Assembly (NCBI GenBank): GCA_032718475.1
Contig: JAUCBJ010002436.1
Location: forward strand, 1-22,952
Length of the DNA: 22,952 bases
Direction of reading: 5' to 3'
Source of the DNA: Nemertoderma westbladi
Taxonomy: Eukaryota; Xenacoelomorpha; Nemertodermatida; Nemertodermatidae
The notes below the pieces were generated by a model that was not told the DNA's origin, did not search any database, and saw only the letters and a program-made list of their open reading frames with translations. How positions within the stretch are numbered: position 1 is the stretch's first letter; the number at the start of each line of letters is the position of its first letter. The position numbers and the translations under genes are program-made. Positions 13,842-22,952 of this stretch are shown here, piece by piece.

Positions 13842-14107
13842 CTGTTAAAAAGCGAATTTGGTGTAATTTATTTGTACTTAATAAACAATGTTATTAATTC
13901 GAAAATGTAAATATTATGAACCGGGAGGTACATAATGTAACACTTTATATGGCGGGCGAGAATACAGTTAGCGTCCATGGGGTACAGCTTTTGAGTTAGG
14001 CATGTTACCGGTACAGGCTGAATCACCTATTACTTTCATTTCACATACTATCTGAAGCAGGCTTACATACAGATACAATAGCTAATCGAAGGCCTACAGT
14101 TTTTGCG
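13842..14107 (-). other. Prp8 intron, segment next to the acceptor
   Basis: The acceptor-side end of the 2396-bp intron that runs on the minus strand from donor 16237 to acceptor 13842. The acceptor tract is CGCTTTTTAACAG. Apart from this I see nothing in the segment; the three repeats further along the intron have their own entries. Confidence 0.7.
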
Positions 14108-14479
14108 GGTCCGTCTAAACACCCAAATCACACCCAATCACAACAAATCGCAACAAATCACACCAAATCACAAACCACATCACCAAAAATAATCCCAAAA
14201 CAAAATCACACGAAACCAAATGATATCAAATCAAACCAAATCACAACAAATCATACCAAATCACAAAAAAAAATGAAAAGTAAAGGAGCAGTTTACAGTG
14301 GTAGCCAGAAGGAACCAAAACAATAAATGATTTGAAAAAAATAAAAATTAGATATTTTTTTGTGATTTGGTCTGGGTGTGATTTGTTGTGATTTGGTGTG
14401 ATTTATTGTGATTTGGTATGATTTGGTGGATTTGTTGTGATTTGGTCAATTTTGTGTGATTTGGGTGTTTAGACGGACC
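14108..14479. mobile_element. MITE-like element made of CAAATCA repeats in inverted orientation
   Basis: Perfect terminal inverted repeat beginning GGTCCGTCTAAACACCC at 14108 and mirrored by GGGTGTTTAGACGGACC ending at 14479; the match continues to about 26 bp. Flanks carry GTTTTTGCG (14099-14107 and 14481-14489), consistent with a target-site duplication of about 9 bp with one unexplained G at 14480. Inside, the left half is a degenerate short tandem repeat (CACAACAAAT or CACACCAAAT) and the right half is its inverse (ATTTGGTGTG or ATTTGTTGTG), around a short unique centre. No coding capacity. The length of the flanking repeat would fit a Mutator-like origin, but that is a guess. Confidence 0.8.
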
Positions 14480-14733
14480 GGTTTTTGCGGAATTTCGAAA
14501 CAGCATGTAACAGCATTTTCGTACGTCGATATGATTATGGTATGGTATTACGAGTAAATAATACCGGTGCCATCTGACTGACTGTATACTGTAGCTAACA
14601 ATCATCTAAAACCACTAATTGAACTACAGCACTATAGAGTGATGAAATTTAATTGTTAAAAAATTAAACCATTTGTTTGTAATAAATATTTTCCATTTTC
14701 GAATGGGTAACTCTTTACCTTAAGTCTTATTAA

Positions 14734-15621
14734 GGGGGGGGGGGTATACCCCCCTCAGGTAAAATTTTCAAATTATTGTTTCTTTATTTCACCTAGAGCA
14801 GAATTCAATGAGGATTAAAAATCTGAAAACCGCTTAGTGAGACCACTTTCAGTTCTCGAGTTCTCACTGTTTTTCCGTGTGACGGTCTGTCCGTCAAATT
14901 GTAAGAAACACAGAAGACCGACAGACAGACAGATAGACAAGATTCCACCAAACATTAAAACTGAAATCATCGGAAATGAAATCAGCGACCGCGAAAACCC
15001 CCGTAATGAACACTTTAGCTCGTTGGTGTGCATCCTTCGTGCCAGAAATAATTAACCAACCAGAACACAGACAGCCAATTTTGGCGGAACGGTTTAAACT
15101 TTGAAGGGCATTTTCTCGGAATGACATTTTTCATTTTCAAATTACTACTCCTCCGTCTTTTTTCAACCAATTTTCTTCGTTATTGGCTCATTCGAACGAG
15201 CTTTGGAAGTTCTTTAAAAGTTATCTTATGGAATTTTTATAAATATTAGCATTTTTTCTAATTAGCCAATTTTAATTAAAAATATGATAATTAATTAATT
15301 AATTAAATTAATTAATTAAAATAAAAATGGCTAATTAAGAATTCTATAAGATAACTTTTGTAGAGACGATGACGCTGAGTCTAAAAACGTTGGTTTCAAG
15401 AAATTTGGACCAAAATTGAGGGACTAGTAGCAATTGTAGTGAAATCTTTAATTCCACCGTCAGCCGCTAGAGGGATGCTATAAATTTTCAAATTTTACTG
15501 TAAAGGCTATTTGGCCTTCCATACAGTGGTTGACCATGACAAAATTACAATATTATCATTTAACACTAATTGGCAGCCATTTAAAAAAAAGGTTCATGGG
15601 GGGGTATAACCCCTCCCCCCC
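14734..15621. mobile_element. TTAA-flanked element with poly-G/TATA/poly-C ends
   Basis: The left end is TTAA, 11 G, TATA then a C run. The right end is a G run, TATAA, a C-rich run, then TTAA (15622-15625). The ends are inverted copies of each other over about 25-30 bp. TTAA on both sides suggests a TTAA-targeting superfamily (piggyBac or Kolobok type), though piggyBac termini usually begin CCC, so I do not assign a family. Length is 888 bp with no transposase. Short open frames on both strands at 14815-15127 overlap each other and match nothing. Confidence 0.6.
15216..15360. repeat. AT-rich hairpin with (TTAA/ATTA) core
   Basis: Arms AAAAGTTATCTTATGGAATT (from about 15216) and AATTCTATAAGATAACTTTT (to about 15359) are near-perfect reverse complements. 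CTAATTAGCCA is mirrored by TGGCTAATTA, and the centre is a run of TTAATTAATTAA. It lies in the middle of the TTAA-flanked element, which is therefore palindromic both at its ends and at its core. Confidence 0.75.
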
Positions 15622-15660
15622 TTAATGTATTTTATAAGATTACAGTGCGAGTTGTAATAT

Positions 15661-16263
15661 GGAAGGGATCGGACTAACTGACCTGTACGAAGGGATGCCC
15701 AGTGTCTGGGTTCACTGACCTGTAGGAAAGGTTGCACTGTGTCTGGGTTCACTGATCTGTAGGAAGGGTTGCACTGTGTCTGGGTTCACTTACCTGTAAG
15801 AAGGGTCGCACTGTGTCTGGGTTCACTGTCCTGTAGGAAGGGTTGCACTGTGTCTGGGTTCACTGTCCTGTAGGAAGGGTTGCACTGTGTCTGGGTTCAC
15901 TGACCTGTAGGAAGGGTTGCACTGTGTCTGGGTTCACTGACCTGTAGGAAGGGTTGCACTGTGTCTGGGTTCACTGACCTGTAGGGAGGGTTGCACTGTG
16001 TCTGGGTTCACTGACCTGTAGGAAGGGTTGCACTGTGTCTGGGTTCACTGACCTGTAGGAAGGGTTGCACTGTGTCTGGGTTCACTGACCTGTAGGAAGG
16101 GTTGCACTGTGTCTGGGTTCACTGACCTGTAGGAAGGGTTGCACTGTGTCTGGGTTCACTGACCTGTAGGAAGGGTTGCACTGTGTCTGGGTTCACTGAC
16201 CTGTAGGAAGGGTTGCACTGTGTCTGGGTTCACTGACCTGTAGGAAGGGTTGCACTGTGTCTG
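15661..16263 (-). repeat. 37-bp tandem array amplified from an exon-intron junction, 16 copies
   Basis: On the gene strand each unit reads AGACACAGTGCAACCC, TTCCTACAG, then GTCAGTGAACCC. The first 25 bases are the 3' end of the Prp8 exon at 16466-16238, and the last 12 are the start of its intron. The rightmost unit is the real junction. Going away from it, donor positions recur every 37 bp at 16236, 16199, 16162 and so on to 15903, ten units with the intact CAG|GTCAGT. Then come 15866 and 15829 (GACAGT, donor lost), 15792 (CAG|GTAAGT, an optimal donor), 15755 (ATCAGT, lost), 15718 and 15681 (GTCAGT). Homogeneity is highest next to the exon and decays with distance, suggesting growth from the exon side. 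Confidence 0.95.
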
Positions 16264-16466
16264 GAAGATCGAATTCCTCATCGTCATCGGGGAGAGGGTC
16301 GGCTACCTTGTCGCCATGACGATGACTGATTGGGTTAATGAGAGGGTCGAAGTAGAAAGCCGGGAGGTCCGGGTCTTCCGTCTTAATGAACACAATGTTA
16401 GGGTTGTGGTACCAGGAGAGGTGGACGTGTTGTGGGAGGTTATTATAGAGATACGGGAAGGCAATT
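16238..16466 (-). CDS. PRPF8: Prp8 (PRPF8) exon, first in this window
   Basis: The acceptor is TATTTTCTCCTAG|A. The exon gives the last base of a split codon and then 76 codons: [70 protein letters not shown]. In Prp8 this segment follows RTEYK and leads to PLYTDNT; it lies in the N-terminal domain, very roughly residues 320-490 for all three exons together, in a protein of about 2335. From memory, identity to human PRPF8 over the three exons is about 80%, low for so conserved a protein, with most change in the acidic loop and near exon ends. It ends CTACAG|GTCAGT, phase 0. A frame open past the donor runs into TGA at 16195-16193, so reading through fails. Confidence 0.93.
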
Positions 16467-16579
16467 CTAGGAGAAAATAAAATAGCTATTAATTGAGGAG
16501 AACTGCGCTGTATATATGAACGTAAGACTGAACACATTACACCAGCGTTAAAGAGACTTCATTGGCTTCCTATATTACG

Positions 16580-18421
16580 CAGTGCCGGATTAACCTTAAG
16601 GCATATAAGGCACGTGCCTTAGGGCCAGCCGAAAATACGGGCCATTTTTTCTCAGCGAGTCATTCTTGTGAAAAAAATATTTTTATCTGAAAAGTCCACA
16701 TTTTTTCTCACTAAAATTTATAGAAAACAGAGCACGAAAGTGCATCTTTCGACTACTTTCTATCCCTAAATTTCTGATAGAAAGTGCAAAATTCTAGCTC
16801 AGTCGACCGATAGGTGCTGTGTTATTTTAGAGACCTGATGGCAGGGAAATAATAAAACATGGACAGTAAAACTTTAAAGTGCTAATTATGAACAATGGAG
16901 AATTTAATTTTATTTATTTGTGAGGAATTATTTGTAGCTCTTAAACTTTCTGGTACAACCAAATAATGACGTGGTGACATACTGGAAATACTGTACATAG
17001 TAAATGTATGGCGTGGAGATATGGTAGTGCGAAATTATTATTATTATTTTTTTTTAATAAATATAGGCCCTAATAGATAAAAAAAAATGATAAATTAATT
17101 GTAGATGGAATAGTTGGTGATAAAAAAACGTGTCAGAATTAACTTCTTGACACAAATTTAATTTAACCGAAATTCAGATGTTCTGCCCTCGTGTATTGAA
17201 TTTTGCATTCGATGGCCTTTTAGGTGCAATTCCTGCAAAACCTAAAAGCATAATTGGGCAGCATAATTGACTTTGGTAAATTAAAATTAGTGACAAAAAG
17301 TACTTTTTTCCAAGACTGTTTTCTATCGGAGAACATTAGTTTCTCAGCAAGTCCAAATCTAGATCAGAAATATTATATCTTTGAACAAAGCCCACACTTT
17401 TGGTGTGTTATATTTCTCAGCAAGTCCTGTAAAGATAAGTAGGCCTACCGTGCAAAACCTACCCTACAGAATATAAATAACACATTCTCACGATCCGATC
17501 AAAATTGCTAAATGCCTACAGGAGTCAGTCAGCCTTAAGGGGGCCAACTCTAACCAACACAGAAATGAAATTTTCAAAATTTGCACAATTTTTTTGTATT
17601 TTGATAGAAGGGCTTTCATAAGGTGATATCGGTATTCAACATTGAATTATTTTTTGACCTCAAAACTGCTCTTTTCAACAACATAATATATTGCTGATAT
17701 TTATGACTCTCTGTATCCTTTTTATCAGTTTGTCGATTTTGACGTTTTTCATCACTAAATTCCCTACTACTTTTTTATTTTTTACTCAATTGCCATCAAA
17801 CATATACCAAAATATTCAGCAGCTTCAGGACTACTATCGTTGGTTTTGTAAAACATTGCCATTTGGATCTTCTAGAGCCGATTTTGTAACAATTTTTTTG
17901 CACCTAATTTTGAAAATACTGACCTGCTCAAAAAGTGCCATATTTTTCGAACAAACGGTTTAAGAATCTACCTATAATCAGTTTTCATACTCTAGTATAT
18001 AAAAGATCACAGATCATTGTGTTAAAGTTTCAGAATAGTAGCTTTATAAATTAAACAAATAGATTTTGGGTAATGCAGTAATGGTCCCATTAATATATTA
18101 AAAATTAAAGCTTGAGAAATTCTACCAAAACCATTACACTTTTTATAGCAAAGGTTTTATATGCCGTTTAATAATGTTACAATTCTTGATGAAAACTATT
18201 TTTGCAAAGTAGGCCTACTTATTATTAAAGTACTTACTTCTTATTTGCACCCAGTATCCAACGAAAATACTTTATATTTCCTTCGCAACATTTTCACAAT
18301 TTAAGTTTTTTTTAGCAGCTTTTTATTTTGATAGGGTTTGCGGAAAAATATCAATTTTCGGGCCATTTTTGGAAATTACTAAAATGTGCCTTAGGGCCAC
18401 CAGAGGCTTAATCCGGCACTG
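16580..18421. mobile_element. Non-autonomous hAT transposon
   Basis: Termini are CAGTGCCGGATTAA on the left and TTAATCCGGCACTG on the right, a perfect 14-bp inverted repeat, with GCCTTAGGGCC shared just inside both ends. It is flanked by a perfect 8-bp duplication, ATATTACG (16572-16579 and 18422-18429), the size hAT transposases make. Removing the element and one duplication restores the LINE reading frame through [14 protein letters not shown], which proves the insertion point. The 1842-bp interior has only short AT-rich frames (for example 17254-17442 and 17691-17963) and no transposase motif. Confidence 0.93.
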
Positions 18422-18429
18422 ATATTACG

Positions 18430-18727
18430 TCGAATAGACTTCAAGATAGCTTTGCTTACCTACAAATGTATGAACAATATTGGTCCCAGCTATCTATCTG
18501 ATCTACTACATCCGTACACACCCCAGCGCCAACTACGCTCATCGAGTCAATGCCTGCTTGAAGTTCCCCGCTATAACCTCGAAAGCTACGGCAGGAGATC
18601 TTTCTCCGTTGCTGCTCCTAAAATCTGGAACTCTTTGCCCATGGGTATCCGTTCGGCTCCAAATGTAGTCATCTTTAAAAAATTACTTAAAACTCACTTA
18701 TTTAAGCTCGAATTTGAATGCTCTTAA
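18430..18727 (+). pseudogene. LINE reverse transcriptase C-terminal tail
   Basis: Continuous frame from RRIDFKIALLTYKCMN through GPSYLSDLLHPYTP, LRSSSQCLLEVPR, YGRRSFSVAAPKIWNSLP and FKKLLKTHLFKLEFECS, then stop. The pattern WLP...RIDFK...YL.DLL...LRSS...P...YG.RSFS.AAPK.WNSLP...FK..LK..LF is the usual C-terminal end of CR1/L2-like ORF2 proteins. It has lost all reverse transcriptase catalytic motifs by 5' truncation. It has no internal stop, so the insertion is fairly young. Confidence 0.85.
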
Positions 18728-19198
18728 CTTAATTACATTGATTTTATTATTTTTAAATTATATTAACTCAAACACCACTTCTATCGTTTTATAGATATAC
18801 GCTAACATACATTGCATTACGGGTTTTATTTGATGTTTTATTTTGATAACGGTTTGTTTTACTAGTGTCTAAATATTGTTTATGTGTAGTTTTTATTGAT
18901 TGAATTGTTTTACTAATTGTCTTGTGTCTAATTGTCTGTATATTGTCACTATAATTGCGCTTAGATCAAATTTGTATAGGCGCTATATAAATACATATAT
19001 ATTATCATTATTATATATTATATGCTGTTGTAGTGTAGACACATGACCTACTATAACACGACCCGGAATGCTGCTGCAGGCGTAAAAATTTAGTGGGGTA
19101 ACTTTCAACTTTAATAACTTTTTCCCACTTTATCTGCTGGTCACAAAAATTTCACTAATTCTAGATTAGTAAATTTTCTACCTTTTGAGGAAATTTTT

Positions 19199-19690
19199 TT
19201 TGCTGCCAATTACCATAGCAACCAGTAATGTAATTTCAATATATACATTTATTTTGCATTTTACAACTGAACACTTATATCGATTAAGTCAAAACTTGAA
19301 TCAGGTATAATTTGGTTAGTTGCCTATATTCTGTGTAGGTTTTAACATCACCTAGTTACCATAGCTACCAGCAGCGACGATTTAAAATATACACTTTTCA
19401 CCTATATTTCAGATAAAAAGTTAGAATTTTTCTTTTTAGGAAATTCAATAATGCTGATCAAGATAATAATATCTCTTCATTTCTTGCGCGCCGCCGGGTG
19501 GGGGGGGGGTATATTTTGTACTTAAGGTTGCCATAGCAACTGGTATTCAACTTTAAATATGTATTTATTGGAATATTCTTATTGGTACTGACATACCTTC
19601 ATGAAAAATTATTGGTTTGTATAATTGTAACAAATTTATAAAATTATTTTACTACCTGGTTACCGTAGTAACCATCAAAACTATGCTTTA
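19199..19690. repeat. Four spaced RFX-like motifs in a degenerate repeat
   Basis: ATTACCATAGCAACCAG (about 19209), GTTACCATAGCTACCAG (19354), GTTGCCATAGCAACTGG (19526) and GTTACCGTAGTAACCAT (19660) recur at about 130-175 bp. Each is followed within 10-30 bp by AT-rich sequence with loosely similar words (TTTAAA or TTCAA, ATATACA). The core fits the imperfect inverted X-box bound by RFX factors (GTNRCC, short spacer, RGYAAC). They may be transposon sub-repeats and not regulatory. Confidence 0.55.
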
Positions 19691-21108
19691 TAATAATTTT
19701 CAACAATTTCTATAATTTATTATTCCTCAGCACTTTTAGTCACTACTACTGGTATCAATGAAATATTATTAATGAAACTTTACCTTTTAATTTTACTTCT
19801 AGAAGAACGATTGTTTGTCTCTCCGTACGTTGAGCTGACATTTACCAAGGATTTCATCGTTCTCTATATTGTTTCGTTGATAATCGTTCTTGCTTCATCG
19901 AAGTTTTCCTTGTTGTAAAGGAACTTAGTCAATCTCGGAAAATCGGAAAATCTATTACAAAATCAATCCATAGATAAAATTTGTTAAGTCTAGCCTGAAA
20001 TGTATACAATCTACTGAGGTGAAAAGTGCTTTATCGGCATAGTCGTCCGTTGTTAGAGGTTCCAAAATAATATTATTCTCATCTGCAAATTTATAAACTA
20101 TTATTTTTTGAAATGACTTGACAAGGCTATGCTTAGATCGATTGGGAATTCTTGAATTTTTCGTTATTTAAACGATTACTACAACTTTAGGTAGAAGACA
20201 TTTACTAATTATATGTAAATAATATGGGTTGTCTTGTACACAATATTTGAATTCCAGAATTCATAAGCAATTGTAGCTACTTAAGTGTGTTGATGCATGT
20301 ATACTTATTAAGGCATTACCGGTAAAGTTTCCATCTTGGCACTTTTTCTATCTTTGTTTTCCTATAATAGGCCTATGTAATATATTATCAGTATTGTTTT
20401 TATTGTTCTAGAACAATTACTATATCTTCTATCAGATAATTATAGCTATTAATTTTTAGTTAAAACGCCTCTTTTTATTGGTACTTTTCTGCTATTGGTG
20501 ACCCACCCACTTTTGTGTAACGGTACTAGCTTGTGTTCTTCGTCTTCTGGAACATCATGCGACCAAAAAATGTATATTAAATTTTTTTGGTAGCTAGTAT
20601 TTTTTGACTAGCTCGTGTTTTTGGATAAAATATTTTTTGTGGAGAATTGATTTTTTCATGAATGCTAGTATTTTTGAAAATAGTAGCGAATTGGAAAAAT
20701 GCTTTTTTTCTCAAAATTTTTTTTATTCTATGTGTTTATTAAAACTTGTATTAAATGTATTTTTCATCAATGTTATTATTTTTGAAAATAGAAACCTATT
20801 TGGAAACTGTCAATTTTAATTTTCTTATTTATATATTTTTTACAATATTAAATAAAAAATAACTAGTAAAAATAATTAAGTGGTTGTGAATAAATTTTTT
20901 AAAGTCATTTCTGTTTATTAACTAATTATTACATTATTTTTACCCAAAAAAACCTAGTTGGTATGTTTGTTATATTCTAGAACCATTTAAAACACTACGT
21001 TATAAGTTATTTAATAGGCCTATAATAGTGTATGTATGTTATCTGACATCGTCGTCATCACCCTGCGCGGTAACCATTTAGTGTTCAGGCACTAAAATAA
21101 TATAAACT
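19691..21108. other. AT-rich spacer upstream of the transposase pseudogene
   Basis: No gene recognised. A few words are shared with hairpin B of the left-hand foldback element: GGTAGCTAGTATTTT at about 20590 against GGTAGCTAGTGTTTT at 1451, and TTCTAGAAC or TTCTGGAAC at about 20407, 20546 and 20975. A short imperfect direct repeat (TATTTTTGAAAATAG) occurs near 20669 and 20778. This may be the 5' part of the THAP/P-type element that follows, but I see no inverted terminus. Confidence 0.4.
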
Positions 21109-22801
21109 ATGGTAGGAGTTTGTAATGTGAAAGGATGCAGGTCTGGATACAAAAAGGGTTCCTTCGGAAGAGGTTTGTCCCCACTGCAGTTGAATCCATA
21201 TCTATGTTCGGTTTCCCTTCGCATGACTCAGCCCAGTATAAAAACTGGATCGTGTTCATGGGAAATGGTAGTGAGTGATTGGACACCTGGTCCTTCAGCA
21301 AAAATATGCATCCTTCATTTTGACAGTAGATTTGTCAACAGTAATAAACAAAGACCGACGCTCACGAAAGAGGCTTACCCAACAATACACCCTGAGTGTA
21401 TTCCAACATCTTCCAGAACCATTCCACCGCCATCAAGAAAGCGTCCAGCTATAAGAGAATTCCAGCCAGATGAATTGGAATTATTTTCAAAAAAAATGCA
21501 AAATAGGAACTCTTAATGATATCCAAAGGTATTTCAATGAAGATAAATTTTTCAATGACTTTGAAATACGAGTATGGAGTGATGGCGAAAAATTAACTGC
21601 ATTTAGATTGGAACTAGGTGATATCACAAAGGTGAAGGAATGCATAACAATTGATAAAGAATTGCATGTTAAGCTGTCGCATGATGGAGTTCCAGTTCCC
21701 AACCCAGTTTGGCTAAGTATGAAAATATTGACAATCTTCATTTTATTTCACGGCATTTTTTAACTTAAATTTAGAAAAAATATTTCTTCCTATACTTAAT
21801 ATTATGTCCATTTAAAGGTTATGTATGACCTTTAATAAACTTGCAACGGATTCACCTGGTGAAAAACCGAACACCATCAAATCAGAAACTGGTGGAAATA
21901 TTTACCCTTTATATGACCCCATCCATATCATGAAAAATATTAGAAACAATTTGGCAAGTCAAGGTTATTTCAATATCGGTGAACCCTTTCATTATAAACT
22001 CAATGGAAGGACATTCACAGTTACTCGATTTTAGTATAGATATTAGATATTAGATATTTTAGATATCGAGTTACTCGATAGTAGCTTTGAGTATGTGCTT
22101 ACCGGAAAATTGCAAACTGATCCATTGGAGCGTCATTACTCGAAGTACAGACAGATGAGTGGAGGCCGATTTTTGGTAAGTTTAATGGAGGTTTTGCGCT
22201 CTGAAAATATATTGCGAGTGAAATCAATACTAAAGGAGAGCATATCGTTGGAAAAAGTTATCGAGGAAAGTAAAACTAACAATTACACGGAACTCTGTGA
22301 AAGCGTGGATCATATTGAATTCGTATACGAAAGAGATGAAGCCACAAAGGAAGCCACCGTATGCGTTGCTGGTTACATTGCTCACTACTAAAAAGCAATA
22401 AATGTAAAACATGCAACGATACAATTGCTGAGGATTCATCAAGAGCAACCGACCGGCCATTCTTCGACCTACTCAATCAAGGGGGATTAACATACCCAGC
22501 AACGAATCTCCGCGAGATTGTCAAAGATTATTTTTTAATTTTGGCACAAGTGGAGACACTACTGCGTGGGCGGTCTCTCCCATTTCGACCAGCAGCACTT
22601 GCTATATTGCAACATGTACTTGGAAATAGTCCATCATTAGAAATTGGCTGTCAACGCCATTCATATTCTTCTACTATTTTCACTACAGTGTGCAATGCCT
22701 TCGCAAATAATCTTGCAAAAGAACATTCGCAATCAGTCAGAGAAGATGCCATCAAGACGTTTAAAACTCGCCAACGATTTAAAGCAGGAACCAATAATTA
22801 G
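21109..22801 (+). pseudogene. THAP/P-element-type transposase pseudogene (THAP9-like)
   Basis: Translation begins MVGVCNVKGCRSGYKKGSFG, the first Cys pair of a THAP finger. A second frame carries FGFPSHDSAQYKNW. The first frame then resumes with WTPGPSAKICILHFDSRF, giving the C-x2-H pair. So at least two frameshifts lie inside the finger between about 21200 and 21280. A further shift at an A8 run (about 21489) leads into NDIQRYF...VWSDGEKLTAFRLE...HDGVPVPNPVW. A gap follows, then YPLYDPIHIMKNIRNNL (21905-21960), like the DxxHxxKxxRN block of the RNase H-like core of P/THAP9 transposases. Then comes LTGKLQTDPLERHYSKYRQ (22098) and, after another shift near 22388, a C-terminal stretch with CKTCNDTI. 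Family members are around 750-900 residues; most of the catalytic core is missing here. Dead. Confidence 0.85.
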
Positions 22802-22952
22802 TCTACTATGGCCGCCGCACCCTGGACTACTGTATCTCACCACCGCCAACTGGGCTGCCACAGACTCCGCTAGCATGGTCTCCCTCCCTTAGTTATCACC
22901 ATGGCCAGTACTGGCTTCTATAACTTGTCCTGTGCGTCCATACAGTAGGTAT
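22802..22952. other. Sequence after the transposase pseudogene
   Basis: A slightly more GC-rich stretch with no gene or clear transposon end. If the transposase belonged to an intact element, its right terminus would lie beyond the window edge. Confidence 0.3.

Larger units (their letters stand above)
16490..19018 (+). mobile_element. 5'-truncated CR1/L2-like LINE, split by a hAT element
   Basis: The fragment starts in the reverse transcriptase C-terminal extension ([20 protein letters not shown], with the hAT element inserted inside this motif) and continues with FKIALLTYKCMN. It ends with a stop at 18725-18727, a short AT-rich 3' UTR and the tail GGCGCTATATAAATA followed by ATTATCATTATTAT, a common 3' end of CR1/L2-type LINEs. 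Orientation is opposite to Prp8. The truncated 5' end lies only about 24 bp from the exon acceptor at 16467, so the insertion nearly reaches the splicing signals. Confidence 0.85.

Noticed and set aside
14815-15127. Overlapping short frames on both strands
   Set aside because: They lie inside the TTAA-flanked palindromic element, overlap one another and match nothing.
16250-16480. Plus-strand 76-codon frame
   Set aside because: It is the antisense of the Prp8 exon at 16466-16238.
17254-17963. Short frames inside the hAT element as a transposase remnant
   Set aside because: AT-rich, hydrophobic low-complexity translations with no BED finger or hAT dimerisation motif.
20604-20819. 71-codon Phe-rich frame
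   Set aside because: Product of T-rich sequence with an internal direct repeat; no domain and no neighbouring exon.

Overview
The window is animal DNA, probably from a marine invertebrate; I cannot name the species. The evidence is spliceosomal introns with GT-AG ends, a CR1/L2-type LINE tail, a hAT element, THAP/P-type transposase debris and AT-rich non-coding DNA. The only cellular gene I recognise is on the minus strand: three consecutive exons (16466-16238, 13841-13697, 13558-13386) that join in frame to give about 182 residues of the N-terminal part of the spliceosome core protein Prp8 (PRPF8). The gene enters from the right and continues past the left edge; no other exon was found.

Layout, left to right. 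1-2351: a foldback element built as outer terminal inverted repeats around two long side-by-side hairpins, with a THAP-like coding scrap in the first loop. 2352-3040: intron sequence with nothing recognisable. 3041-13383: a tandem array of about 265 copies of a 39-bp unit, 45% of the window, starting (on the gene strand) right at the 5' splice site of the intron after the third exon. 13386-16466: the three Prp8 exons. The 2.4-kb intron between the first two holds a CAAATCA-rich MITE, a TTAA-flanked palindromic element and a second tandem array (37-bp unit, 16 copies). Every unit of that array carries a copy of the exon's last 25 bases plus its 5' splice site. 16490-19018: a 5'-truncated LINE tail (+ strand) split by a 1.84-kb non-autonomous hAT element with a perfect 8-bp target duplication. 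19199-19690: a degenerate series of RFX-like GTTRCCATAGCAAC motifs. 21109-22801: a frameshifted, internally deleted THAP/P-element-type transposase pseudogene.

The main result is the link between the two arrays and the gene. Both begin at 5' splice sites of a gene whose product contacts the 5' exon and 5' splice site in the spliceosome. The 37-bp array is plainly an amplified exon-intron junction. The 39-bp array starts at its donor and may also descend from it. The very long open frames on both strands of 3041-13383 are best explained by a stop-free unit whose length is divisible by three, not by a protein gene.
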